Shown here: positions 34,802-43,462 of the stretch, piece by piece
Position numbering within the stretch: the first letter of the stretch is position 1
Layout of the letters: every line of letters begins with the position of its first letter
Assembly: GCA_036490215.1 (NCBI GenBank)
Contig: DASXEH010000069.1
Coordinates: 1-64,000, forward strand
Direction of reading: 5' to 3'
Length of the DNA: 64,000 bases
From: JASHSH01 sp036490215
GTDB lineage: Bacteria > Pseudomonadota > Alphaproteobacteria > Rhodospirillales > Magnetospirillaceae
Translations under genes and position numbers: made by a program
The notes under the pieces: model-generated
The model's input: the letters and a program-made list of their open reading frames with translations, nothing else
Databases searched by the model: none
Told to the model about the DNA's origin: nothing

Positions 34802-36636
34802 TCTGCCACCTCCGTCAGCGGTGCAACCTTGTGTGAGCGCATCAGCGCTGCGACTTCGCCGGCTATGAACCGGGCTGTGATCGGTGAACCGTCATAGTTC
34901 AGAACCGGGATCAGTTTGGCCGGGTCGATGCCGCCTTCGTTGCTGAGAAGCAGCCGCAATTGCGCATCGCGGTTCTGCTCGACCACGAACACATGGTCGT
35001 GCCCAGCGATAAAGTCCATGATCTCGTCCGCAAAAGGGAAGCCGCGCACGCGCAGCGCGTCGAGGTGGATGCCCTGGACCTCCAGGGTCTCCAACGCCTC
35101 GTGCATGGCCGGCGTGGTCGAACCGAAATAGATCACGCCGAGACGGGTGCGTTGCTTGGCGTCGCGGCATATCGGGGCGGGCACCAGCGTCTTGGCGGTT
35201 TCGAACTTGTGCAGCAGCCGTTGCATATTGTCGGCGTAGGCCGCACCCTCTTCCGTGTATTTCGCGTAGCGGTCCTTCGACGTGCCGCGCGTGAAGAAGC
35301 TGCCGCGGCTGGGGTGCGTGCCGGGATAGGTACGAAAGGGAATACCGTCGCCATCCACGTCGAGGTAGCGACCGAAATTCTTGCCGGCTTCCAACTCCTC
35401 GGCCGTCATGACCTTGCCGCGGTCCAGCTTCCGCGAATCATCCCAGGCCAGCGGTTTGCACAGCCAGTCATTCATGCCGATATCGAGATCGGTCATCACG
35501 AAGACCGGGGTCTGCAGCCGATCCGCTAAATCAAAGGCCTGGGCGCCCATCTCAAAGCATTCGCGTGGGTCTTCGGGGAAGAGCAGCACATGTTTCGTGT
35601 CGCCGTGAGACGCATAGGCGCAGAGCAGAATATCCGCCTGCTGAGTGCGCGTCGGCATGCCCGTGGATGGGCCGCCGCGTTGCACATCGAAGATCACGGC
35701 CGGGATTTCGGCGAAATAGGCCAGGCCCAGAAACTCCTGCATCAGCGAGATGCCAGGGCCAGATGTCGCGGTGAAAGCCCGCGCGCCGTTCCAGCTCGCG
35801 CCGATCACCATGCCCAGCGCGGCCAGTTCGTCCTCGGCCTGCAGGATGGCATAGCGCGCTTTGCCGGTGTCGGGATCGGTGCGGAACTTACGGCAGTGGC
35901 GCATGAAAGCCTCGGCCACCGAAGTCGACGGCGTGATCGGGTACCAGGCTGCCACCGTGGCGCCGCCATAGACCGCGCCGAGCGCGGCGGCGCTGTTGCC
36001 ATCAATGAAGATGCCGTCGCCGACTTTGTCACACCGTTCCAGCTTTAGGCCGATTTTGGTCATATGCGCGAGCGCGTATTCCCGGCCCATATGCAAGGCA
36101 TCGTGGTTCGGTTTGATCAGCTTGTCTTTGCCCTTGAACTGCTCGCCGATCAGCTTCTCGACTTCTGCCGGGTCGATGTTCAGCAGCGCCGACAGCGCAC
36201 CGACATAGATGATGTTCTTGAACAGCTGCCGCTGGCGCGCGTCCGTGTAGGCCTTGTTGCAGATCTCGGTGAGCGGCATACCGACGATGGTGATGTCGTC
36301 GCGGAACTTGGACGGCGGCATCGGCTTAGTCGAGTCGTAGAACAAGTAGCCGCCCGGATCGATCGAGGTCACGTCCTGCGCCCAGGTCTGCGGGTTCATC
36401 GCCACCATCAGATCGACGCCGCCGCGGCGGCCGAGATGGCCCGACTCGCTGACGCGCACCTCGAACCACGTCGGCAGGCCTTGGATGTTGGACGGGAAGA
36501 TGTTGCGCGTGGCGATCGGAATCCCCATGCGCAGGATCGCCTTCGCGAACAGTTGATTGGCGCTGGCCGAACCGGAACCGTTGACGTTGGCGAATTTGAC
36601 GACGAAATCGTTGGTGCTGGTTATCGGCTGCGGCAT
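34798..36636 (-). CDS. korA: 2-oxoacid:ferredoxin oxidoreductase, fused gamma-alpha subunit (KorA-like)
   Basis: A 612-residue protein in which the gamma domain (residues 1-190, with FANVNGSGSASANQLFAKA and RRGGVDLMVAMN) is fused to the alpha (pyrimidine-binding) domain, as in mycobacterial KorA. The alpha domain has AAWYPITPSTSVAEAF and the substrate-loop motif RGGPSTGMPTRTQQADI. The ATG at 36636 lies within the end of the flavoprotein gene, an overlap of 16 bases; a longer frame to 36729 lies wholly inside that gene. The subunit layout is that of oxygen-tolerant KorAB enzymes. Confidence 0.88.
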   Translation of the reverse strand: MPQPITSTNDFVVKFANVNGSGSASANQLFAKAILRMGIPIATRNIFPSNIQGLPTWFEVRVSESGHLGRRGGVDLMVAMNPQTWAQDVTSIDPGGYLFYDSTKPMPPSKFRDDITIVGMPLTEICNKAYTDARQRQLFKNIIYVGALSALLNIDPAEVEKLIGEQFKGKDKLIKPNHDALHMGREYALAHMTKIGLKLERCDKVGDGIFIDGNSAAALGAVYGGATVAAWYPITPSTSVAEAFMRHCRKFRTDPDTGKARYAILQAEDELAALGMVIGASWNGARAFTATSGPGISLMQEFLGLAYFAEIPAVIFDVQRGGPSTGMPTRTQQADILLCAYASHGDTKHVLLFPEDPRECFEMGAQAFDLADRLQTPVFVMTDLDIGMNDWLCKPLAWDDSRKLDRGKVMTAEELEAGKNFGRYLDVDGDGIPFRTYPGTHPSRGSFFTRGTSKDRYAKYTEEGAAYADNMQRLLHKFETAKTLVPAPICRDAKQRTRLGVIYFGSTTPAMHEALETLEVQGIHLDALRVRGFPFADEIMDFIAGHDHVFVVEQNRDAQLRLLLSNEGGIDPAKLIPVLNYDGSPITARFIAGEVAALMRSHKVAPLTEVAE

Positions 36637-38414
36637 GCGGGTCCGGCCAAGGTCATATCGAGGAGGAATTTCTGCATGTCCCACGCGCCGGTGGGGCAAC
36701 GCTCGGCGCACAGGCCGCAGTGCAAGCATACGTCTTCGTCTTTGACCATGACGCGCGCCGTCTTGAGGTCGGACGAGACATAAAGATCCTGGGACACATC
36801 GGCTGCGGGCGCGTTGAGGCGCGTGCGCAGGTCGCCTTCGTCGCCATTGACGGTGAAGGTGATGCTGTCCATCGGGCAGATATCGGCGCAGGCGTCACAC
36901 TCGATGCAGAGTTCGGTCTTGAATACCGTCTGCACATCGCAATTGAGGCAGCGCTGAGTTTCGAGATAGCCGAGCTTCTGGTCGAAGCCGAGCTCGACTT
37001 CCAGGCGCACATCCTTCAGCGCAGCGCTTTTGTCGCGCAGCGGCACCTTGTAGCGAAGGTCGTTGGAGATATCGTTGTCATAGCTCCACTCGTGAATGCC
37101 CATCTTCTGGCTGGCGAGATTCACGGTGGGCGGCGGACGATGCGACACGTCTTCGCCATGGAGGAATTTGTCGATCGAGATCGCGGCGTCATGGCCGTGC
37201 GCCACGGCCCAGATGATGTTCTTGGGGCCGAAAGCCGCATCGCCGCCGAAGAAGACGCTGGGAATCGTCGACTGCATCGTCTTGTCGTTGACGACCGGCA
37301 TGTCCCATTGGTCGAACTGCAGGCCGATGTCGCGCTCGATCCAGGGGAAAGAATTCTCTTGGCCGACGGCCACCAGCACGTCGTCGCATTCGATATGCTG
37401 ATCTGGTTCGCCCGTCGGTACCAATTTGCGGCGGCCTTTCTCATCCTTCTGTGCAGCCACCTTCTCGAAGACGACGCCCGTCAGCTTGCCATCCTTATGC
37501 GTGAAGGATTTGGGCACGAGGTAATTGAGGATCGGAATATCCTCGTGCATCGCGTCTTCTTTTTCCCAGGGCGAGGCTTTCATTTCCTCGAAGCCCGAAC
37601 GCACGATCACCTTCACGTCTTCGCCGCCGAGACGGCGCGAGGTGCGGCAGCAATCCATGGCGGTGTTGCCGCCGCCGAGCACGATCACGCGCTTGCCGAT
37701 CTTGTCGATATGCCCGAACGAGACGTTCGACAGCCAGTCGATGCCGATATGGATATTGGCCGCCGCCTCCTTGCGTCCGGGAACGTCGAGGTCACGACCG
37801 CGCGGCGCACCGGAGCCGATGAACACGGCGTCGTAACCTTCGGCCAGCAGCGTCTTGAGACTGTCGATACGCTGGCCCATCCGCATCTCGAGCCCGAGGC
37901 CGGTGATGTAGCCGACCTCCTCGTCGATCACCGATTCGGGCAGGCGGAAGCGCGGAATCTGGCTGCGGATCATGCCGCCGGCCTTCGGATCGCCGTCATA
38001 GATCACGACGTGATAACCCAGTGGCGCGAGGTCACGTGCGACGGTCAGCGAGGCCGGGCCGGCGCCGATCAACGCGATCCGCTTGCCATTCCTGGTCTCA
38101 GGGACCTCCGGCAAGCTGGCACGGATCGCATCGACATCCTTGTTGTCGGCGGCGACGCGTTTGAGCCGGCAGATGGCCACCGGTTCCTCTTCGACGCGTC
38201 CGCGACGGCAAGCAGGCTCGCAAGGGCGGTCGCAAGTGCGGCCGAGAATCCCTGGGAACACGTTGGATTTCCAATTGACCATGTATGCATCGGAATACCG
38301 CCCCGCCGCGATCAGACGGATGTATTCCGGCACCGGCGTATGGGCCGGGCACGCCCACTGACAGTCGACCACTTTGTGGAAGTACTCAGGCGCACCGATA
38401 TCGGTGGGCTGCAA
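36621..38414 (-). CDS. GltD-like FAD/NAD(P) oxidoreductase with 4Fe-4S domains
   Basis: A 597-residue flavoprotein. At the N terminus is an Fer4_20 domain with four-cysteine groups (CQWACPAHTPV and GRTCDRPCEPACRRG). The FAD motif ALIGAGPASLTVARDLAPLG lies near residue 115, the NADPH motif VIVLGGGNTAMDCCRTSRRL near residue 245, and FFGGDAAFGPKNIIWAVAHG near residue 390. At the C terminus are two ferredoxin-type clusters (CIECDACADICP and CLHCGLCAERCP). It is like glutamate synthase beta or NfnB, plus a 2[4Fe-4S] tail. It leads the korA-korB operon and probably moves electrons between NAD(P)H and the 2-oxoacid oxidoreductase. Confidence 0.87.
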   Translation of the reverse strand: MQPTDIGAPEYFHKVVDCQWACPAHTPVPEYIRLIAAGRYSDAYMVNWKSNVFPGILGRTCDRPCEPACRRGRVEEEPVAICRLKRVAADNKDVDAIRASLPEVPETRNGKRIALIGAGPASLTVARDLAPLGYHVVIYDGDPKAGGMIRSQIPRFRLPESVIDEEVGYITGLGLEMRMGQRIDSLKTLLAEGYDAVFIGSGAPRGRDLDVPGRKEAAANIHIGIDWLSNVSFGHIDKIGKRVIVLGGGNTAMDCCRTSRRLGGEDVKVIVRSGFEEMKASPWEKEDAMHEDIPILNYLVPKSFTHKDGKLTGVVFEKVAAQKDEKGRRKLVPTGEPDQHIECDDVLVAVGQENSFPWIERDIGLQFDQWDMPVVNDKTMQSTIPSVFFGGDAAFGPKNIIWAVAHGHDAAISIDKFLHGEDVSHRPPPTVNLASQKMGIHEWSYDNDISNDLRYKVPLRDKSAALKDVRLEVELGFDQKLGYLETQRCLNCDVQTVFKTELCIECDACADICPMDSITFTVNGDEGDLRTRLNAPAADVSQDLYVSSDLKTARVMVKDEDVCLHCGLCAERCPTGAWDMQKFLLDMTLAGPACRSR

Positions 38415-38675
38415 AGCAGCGTCTCCTCACGTTTCCGTCCCAGACATCGCCGGTTTGACCGGTCTCATCTCTGGCCCTCAATCGGAGCCATGATTACGCC
38501 CGGATGGCGTCCACAGCTTCATCGAAGACAATTTGTTCAACAACTCTGCCCCAATGCTTTGCTTTCCGCAACGGGCACTAATGCCCATCCAAATGGCATC
38601 GATCGGCATAAGGCAAGGGTATGAGCCGGAGCGGGAACGGCGCCGGACTCAGGTTTGCGCTTCCTGTGACGATGG

Positions 38676-39035
38676 TCACACCCAGAGCAGGATCAGTCCC
38701 AGGACGGCTGGACCAGTTTGGATCATGACGATCCGGCGATTGCCGGTGGTCATCGTGCCGACGATGCCGGCAATGACAACGCAGGCGAGAAAGAACGTGA
38801 GCACCGGCTGCGTCATCGTGTCGGGAGCCAGCAGACCCCAGATGAGCCCGGCAGCCAGAAAGCCGTTGTAGAGGCCCATATTCGCCGCCATCGACTTCAT
38901 TGCGACTGCCTGCTCAGCGGTGACGCCGAAGGTCTTGTTCACTGCGGGCGTGCCCCAGCGAAACGATTCCAAGATCAGGATGTAGACGTGCAACAGCGCG
39001 ACGATTAGCGCGACAACGAGCGAGGCGACGTGCAT
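38676..39035 (-). CDS. DUF1304 family membrane protein
   Basis: A 119-residue protein with four hydrophobic segments. The pattern HVYILILESFRWGTPAVNKTFG near the N terminus (residues 15-36) and NMGLYNGFLAAGLIWGLL further on are typical of DUF1304. GGAG lies seven bases before the ATG at 39035; a TTG at 39047 is an alternative. The function is unknown. The 261 bases upstream of the flavoprotein gene, between this gene and 38414, hold no gene or clear signal that I can see. Confidence 0.8.
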   Translation of the reverse strand: MHVASLVVALIVALLHVYILILESFRWGTPAVNKTFGVTAEQAVAMKSMAANMGLYNGFLAAGLIWGLLAPDTMTQPVLTFFLACVVIAGIVGTMTTGNRRIVMIQTGPAVLGLILLWV

Positions 39036-39154
39036 CGAGGGCTCCAACCGAGAGGCTCTAAGACGTTGCGAAGATACCGCTAGAGAGCGGCGCGGTCTTC
39101 AACTCGGTTGGGACATGGCCGAAGCGGCCGGAACGGAGGGGATAAAGGAAGCAT

Positions 39155-39175
39155 AAAAAAAGGCCCCGGGGGCCT
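39155..39175 (-). terminator. intrinsic terminator for the HU gene
   Basis: On the minus strand AGGCC-CCGGG-GGCCT forms a compact GC hairpin, followed directly by seven U. It lies about 97 bases downstream of the HU stop codon. Confidence 0.75.
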
Positions 39176-39272
39176 GTTGGACCAATTTGGTCCCGAATCA
39201 ATTCGCTTTTCGGTGCGGAGACCGCGCCACCCCCACCGGCGCGGCGCGGTCCCCGAATTCCGATCGATCAGA

Positions 39273-39578
39273 TCAGATCGCGTCCTTGAGTTCCTTCGCG
39301 GCGCGGAAGGCGACCTTCTTGCTCGCCTTGATCTGGATCGCTTCGCCAGTGGCGGGATTGCGGCCCATGCGCGCGGCGCGCTTCTTAACCTGGAGGATGC
39401 CCAGGCCGGCAATGCGAACCTTCGCGCCCTTCTTGAGGTGCTTCACGACGAGGGCGACGGTATCGTTGAGGATGCCCTCAGCCTGCTTCTTGGAAATTTC
39501 CTGCGCGTCGGCAATCGCCGCGGCCAGATGCTTCAGTGTGACGACTGCGGGTGCTTCCGATGTTTTCTTGGCTGCCAT
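39273..39578 (-). CDS. HU-family nucleoid protein
   Basis: A 101-residue DNA-bending protein of the HU/IHF family. The dimer core is followed by the arm region KVRIAGLGILQVKKRAARMG and then RNPATGEAIQIKASKKVAFR, which match the HU consensus, although the usual GFGTF reads GLGIL. An N-terminal extension of about 15 residues (AAKKTSEAPAVV) precedes the domain. Start ATG at 39578 with AAGGAGCGG upstream; a TTG two codons earlier is less likely. Monocistronic, with an intrinsic terminator downstream. Confidence 0.9.
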   Translation of the reverse strand: MAAKKTSEAPAVVTLKHLAAAIADAQEISKKQAEGILNDTVALVVKHLKKGAKVRIAGLGILQVKKRAARMGRNPATGEAIQIKASKKVAFRAAKELKDAI

Positions 39579-39812
39579 GATCAAGCCGCTCCTTATCAGC
39601 TAGGTCCGAGTCGCGTGCTAAACGCGCTGCGTCCCGGGTTTGTGGGAATAGTTGCTTGGATTGTCTGATACACTACGCTTGCGCAGAAAAGCAATGGCCA
39701 CCGTCATTTTGTCCACATCGGAATTTTTCGCACTCGCAGTGTGACAGTCGCGATCAAGGCCGCGCACGGTGCGCGACGTACCGAAAAACGACGAGTGCGG
39801 GTGAGGGGATGT

Positions 39813-39886
39813 TGGCTGGGGGACTAGGATTCGAACCTAGACTAGCGGAGTCAGAGTCCGCTGTCCTACCGTTAGACGATCCCCCA
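39813..39886 (-). tRNA. tRNA-Gln, anticodon CTG, CCA encoded
   Basis: The minus strand folds into a complete cloverleaf. The acceptor stem is TGGGGGA with TCCCCCA, and the anticodon stem GCGGA/TCCGC encloses the loop CTCTGAC with anticodon CTG. The T arm is CTAGG-TTCGAAT-CCTAG. The discriminator is G and the terminal CCA is encoded. These features match bacterial tRNA-Gln. Confidence 0.95.
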
Positions 39887-40039
39887 GCAGCGAGAAGGAC
39901 CGGCCTTCAAGGAGCGGTCTTTTAGCATGGTCGGCCATCGGGTTGGAAGCCATTTCCGCCTTTCGGCACGAAGTCCGGTAAGCTAGGTTTGGCCCTGGAA
40001 ATAGGGCGTAAATAGGTCCTTAAGAACAAGGCACTGGCA

Positions 40040-40753
40040 ATGGCGCAGCGTGGCAAAAGTCGAAACGAGGGTGGTCGGACCGGTGGCCGCATGCTGCGCG
40101 AGACCGTGAAGACGGCCGCGAAACGCTCGGTTTCATCCACGCGCTGGCTGCAGCGCCAGCTCAACGATCCTTATGTCATCGAGGCGCGCCGGCAAGGTTT
40201 GCGCAGCCGCGCGGCCTTCAAACTGATGCAGCTCGACGATCGATTTCACGTTCTGGGGCCGGGCAAACGGGTGGTCGATCTCGGCGCCGCGCCGGGCGGC
40301 TGGAGCCAGGTTGCGGCCGAACGGGTGCGCGCGGGAACCCCGCAAGGCGGGCGCGTTGTCGGCATCGACATTCTCGAATGGGACCCGGTGCCCAACACGA
40401 CGACGATCGTCCACGACTTCCTCGATGCAGCGGCGCCGCGACTCATTACCGAGGCGCTGGATGGACCGGCCGACGTCGTGCTGTCCGATATGGCGGCCCC
40501 GACCACCGGACATGCTTCCACCGATCACTTGCGTATTGTTGCGATGGTCGAAGTCGCGCTCGATTTCGCCTTCACCATCCTGGCGCCGGGTGGCAGCTTC
40601 GTCGCCAAGGTCTTCCAAGGCGGGACCGAGCGCGAACTCCTCGATCAAATGAAGCGACGCTTCGCCACCGTTCGCCACGCCAAGCCAGCTGCCAGTCGCG
40701 CCGAATCCGCTGAAACCTATGTCGTCGCCCAAGGCTTTCGCGACGCGCCCTAA
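40040..40753 (+). CDS. rlmE: 23S rRNA (uridine-2552)-2'-O-methyltransferase
   Basis: A 237-residue FtsJ-family methyltransferase. A basic N-terminal extension of about 40 residues precedes the domain. The SAM-binding motif VVDLGAAPGGWSQVAAER is near residue 75. The catalytic K-D-K-E set is visible as Lys in AFKLMQLDDR, Asp in VVLSDMAAPTTGH, Lys in SFVAKVFQGG and Glu in ESAETYVVAQGF. It methylates U2552 in the ribosomal A loop. It stands alone downstream of tRNA-Gln on the opposite strand. Confidence 0.92.
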   Translation: MAQRGKSRNEGGRTGGRMLRETVKTAAKRSVSSTRWLQRQLNDPYVIEARRQGLRSRAAFKLMQLDDRFHVLGPGKRVVDLGAAPGGWSQVAAERVRAGTPQGGRVVGIDILEWDPVPNTTTIVHDFLDAAAPRLITEALDGPADVVLSDMAAPTTGHASTDHLRIVAMVEVALDFAFTILAPGGSFVAKVFQGGTERELLDQMKRRFATVRHAKPAASRAESAETYVVAQGFRDAP

Positions 40754-40972
40754 TTCGTTCTTTCCGTTGTCATGAACGCACAAGTTTTCCGTGGGGAAGC
40801 GAATTCGGCGGGTGTTTATACGGCCTAGTTTCTCGATACGGGCGCTGTATAATAGTCTCTGTGGTTCGTGATGCGGGCCTGTAGAGCCTGCGAATATTTG
40901 AGTTTTTTGTCCGGTCTGTCGACGAACGCGTGGGGTGGCGGCGACAGATTGGTTTGGTGGGGAGTAGGTAAG

Positions 40973-42661
40973 TTGGCCGACGACGCGGGACGACTTGAAG
41001 CGCTTAAAGGCGAGCGTGACCGTTATGTCTCTCTGGCTTTTGCTTGGGCCGACCTGCTGCTCGAACTCGATCGCGATTTCAACATCCGCTATATCGCCGG
41101 CGCGACGCAGGCTTTCTTCGGCAAGAAGTCAGCCGAACTCCTAGGCTCGGCGTTCCGTGATCTGGTCGCGCCGCCCGATGCGCCGCTGATCGGTCAGATG
41201 CTCAAGCAGACTCAGAAGGCGGGGCGTCTCGACGACGCGGTGATCCGCATTGCCGGGGTCGGCGGCGCGCAGTTCTGGGTATCCATCGCTGCCTACTGCC
41301 TCGATCCGGTCAATGGCCTGATCTATGTCGGGCTGCGCCGATCGTCGCCCAAGGTCGTCGCCGCGCTGTCCGACGCCAAGGATGGCGGATTGGCCGACGC
41401 CAGCAGTTTCTCGGCTTTGGCCGCCGAAAAAATGAAGGCGCTGGCCGCCGCTGGGGAAAGCGCCGAGGTCACCCTCGTGTCGATCCCGGGTATGACGGAC
41501 CTGACCGGCCGCCTGGATTCCGATGCTGCGCAGAAGTTAATGCAGGGCGTCGGCGATGTATTGAAGGCCAGTTCGGTCGGTGGCGATACTGCGGCCCGCG
41601 TGGGTGACAATCAGTTCTCGGTCATGCATTCAGCCGGCACCAATGTGCAGGACATGCTGAAATCGATCGAGGTGATGACCCAGCAGTTCGACCCGTCGGG
41701 CCTGGGCGCCAAGGTCGAAGCGGCCACGATGCAGATGGACGCATCGTCGGGAAGCGTTAGTGAAGAGGATTTGGCCAAAGGCCTGCTCTATACGCTGAAC
41801 AAGTTCCGCGACTCGGAAGGCGAGGGGATCAGCGTCAAGGACATGGCTTCGAACATGTCCTCGATGATCACCCAGGCCATGGACGAGGTTTCGCGCTTCC
41901 GCACGGTCGTGTCCCAGGCGCAGTTCTTCGTCGCGCTGCAGCCGATCATCAACATCAACACGGGCGAGATCCACCACTACGAGGCGCTGTGTCGCTTTGA
42001 TCGTGCTGCCGGCGAGTCGCCCTTCAAGACGATCACCTTCGCGGAAGAGACGGGCCTGATCCACGACTTCGACTACGCGATGGCGAGGAAGGTCATGGAG
42101 TGGTTGTCGAAATTCCCGCGCAACAACGACAAGTACCGGGTCGCCGTCAACGTCTCCGGCTTCTCCATCGGCAAGGAGTCCTATGTCGACTCGCTGATGA
42201 AAATGCTGAAAGAGAACGAATGGACCCAGGGCAAGCTGATGTTCGAGATCACCGAAAGCTCGCGCATGAGCGATCTCGACGGCGCCAACAAGTTCATCCA
42301 CGCCTTGCGCGACCGGGGCTATCACGTCTGCCTCGACGATTTCGGCGCGGGCGCGGCCTCGTTCCAATATCTGTCGGTGCTCGATGTCGACGTGGTGAAG
42401 CTTGACGGCTCCGCTATCAAGAACGCGCAGAAGGCTGCCAAGGGCCGTGCCTTCCTGTCGGCGCTCACCGAACTTTGCCGCCGCATGAAGGTGGAAACCA
42501 TCGCCGAGATGGTCGACTCGAAGGATGCGCTGGATTTCTGCCGTGATTGCGGCTGCGACTATGTGCAGGGCTTCCTGTTCGGCAAGCCGTCGCCCGAGGT
42601 GAAGGACTTCAATCCGCTGCCGCAGGGCGACCTGTTCAAGCGGTCCTATGTCCGCCTTTGA
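40973..42661 (+). CDS. PAS / degenerate GGDEF / EAL c-di-GMP phosphodiesterase (TTG start)
   Basis: A 562-residue signalling protein. A PAS-like domain lies near residues 25-130 (LLLELDRDFNIRYIAGATQA). A middle domain follows in which GGDEF reads RVGDNQF. The C-terminal EAL domain starts near residue 320. Its catalytic set looks complete: EALCRF, VAVNVSGFS, FEITESS, CLDDFGAGAAS, VVKLDGSA, AEMVDS and QGFLFGKP. It should therefore hydrolyse c-di-GMP, while the GGDEF part is probably regulatory. The TTG at 40973 with GGGGAG upstream gives a natural N terminus; an ATG at 40868 is possible. TATAAT at 40848-40853 is a likely -10 box. No membrane segment. Confidence 0.85.
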   Translation: MADDAGRLEALKGERDRYVSLAFAWADLLLELDRDFNIRYIAGATQAFFGKKSAELLGSAFRDLVAPPDAPLIGQMLKQTQKAGRLDDAVIRIAGVGGAQFWVSIAAYCLDPVNGLIYVGLRRSSPKVVAALSDAKDGGLADASSFSALAAEKMKALAAAGESAEVTLVSIPGMTDLTGRLDSDAAQKLMQGVGDVLKASSVGGDTAARVGDNQFSVMHSAGTNVQDMLKSIEVMTQQFDPSGLGAKVEAATMQMDASSGSVSEEDLAKGLLYTLNKFRDSEGEGISVKDMASNMSSMITQAMDEVSRFRTVVSQAQFFVALQPIININTGEIHHYEALCRFDRAAGESPFKTITFAEETGLIHDFDYAMARKVMEWLSKFPRNNDKYRVAVNVSGFSIGKESYVDSLMKMLKENEWTQGKLMFEITESSRMSDLDGANKFIHALRDRGYHVCLDDFGAGAASFQYLSVLDVDVVKLDGSAIKNAQKAAKGRAFLSALTELCRRMKVETIAEMVDSKDALDFCRDCGCDYVQGFLFGKPSPEVKDFNPLPQGDLFKRSYVRL

Positions 42662-42667
42662 TCGCCG

Positions 42668-43309
42668 TTAGACCGCCGCGCGACCGAACCCGAAAATCCG
42701 TTTGACCTTTTTCATCCGTGCAGAGAAGCGATGACGGGCCAATTCGCGATTCATCATCTGCACGTCGCTGACATAGTTGAGCTGGATGCTGCGGCGCGGC
42801 CCGTCGAAGGGCTTGTGTCCATGCCAGGCGTTCGGTGTGCACAGGAAGGCGAACAGAGTGCCGCCCTCGGGCGGGATTTCGGTCACGTAGTCCTCGAGGT
42901 TGTCGTTCGAGCGCAGCACGCGCAGCCGGCCGCCGTCGGTGGTCCAGCCATCGTTCAAATACAGCAGCAGCGTGACGATCTTGAACAGCGCGTCGCGGTG
43001 GATTTGTCCGTCACGCTCACGCGTCATGCCGCGCACGGTGCACATGCTCGGTCGGCCGGCCAAGTCGATGCCGAACTTCCGTTCCACGGCGTGACGCACG
43101 GCCTCGCCTTCCATCGCCGCCAGCAAATCGGCAAAGCCGCGTCCGTAAGACAGGGCATCGGGCGGGAAAGAACCGCCCATATCGATTCGCGGAAAATCGC
43201 GGCTGACCTCGGACAGCCCGTCCCGCCCCAGGAATCCCGGCACGATCACATGCGGGTAGGGATCGGCGGCAAGGGGCACTGTGTCGAAGGCGGCGATATC
43301 GAGCTGCAT
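42668..43309 (-). CDS. 2OG-Fe(II) oxygenase family protein
   Basis: A 213-residue protein with the double-stranded beta-helix oxygenase pattern. The iron ligands are HRDALF near residue 125 (His and Asp) and the distal His in NAWHGHKPFDG near residue 182; the 2-oxoglutarate-binding Arg is in GPRRSIQLNY. LLLYLNDGW and GGTLFAFLCT are typical strands of the prolyl-hydroxylase-like group. It converges with the EAL gene, with 6 bases between the stops. The substrate is unknown; small-molecule or protein hydroxylation are both possible. Confidence 0.8.
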   Translation of the reverse strand: MQLDIAAFDTVPLAADPYPHVIVPGFLGRDGLSEVSRDFPRIDMGGSFPPDALSYGRGFADLLAAMEGEAVRHAVERKFGIDLAGRPSMCTVRGMTRERDGQIHRDALFKIVTLLLYLNDGWTTDGGRLRVLRSNDNLEDYVTEIPPEGGTLFAFLCTPNAWHGHKPFDGPRRSIQLNYVSDVQMMNRELARHRFSARMKKVKRIFGFGRAAV

Positions 43310-43462
43310 AGGCTGTTCCGGGTTTCCGATCTGGCAGATATCGGTCGGCGGCGCATGATAGGCAAGGGTTATGCATGGCGCAATCGGCCCGCGACGCGGG
43401 CCCGCGATACTGTAAACTACGGCAAAAGCGCGCCCCTGACGCCGGCGCTGCGGAGATAAACG

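Noticed and set aside
36720..38624. 634-codon open frame on the plus strand opposite the GltD-like gene
   Set aside because: The minus-strand protein has complete FAD, NADPH and Fe-S motifs; the plus-strand reading has none.
38415..38675. 261-base gap between the GltD-like gene and the DUF1304 gene
   Set aside because: Short open frames here have no ribosome-binding site or family resemblance; no hairpin or promoter was convincing.
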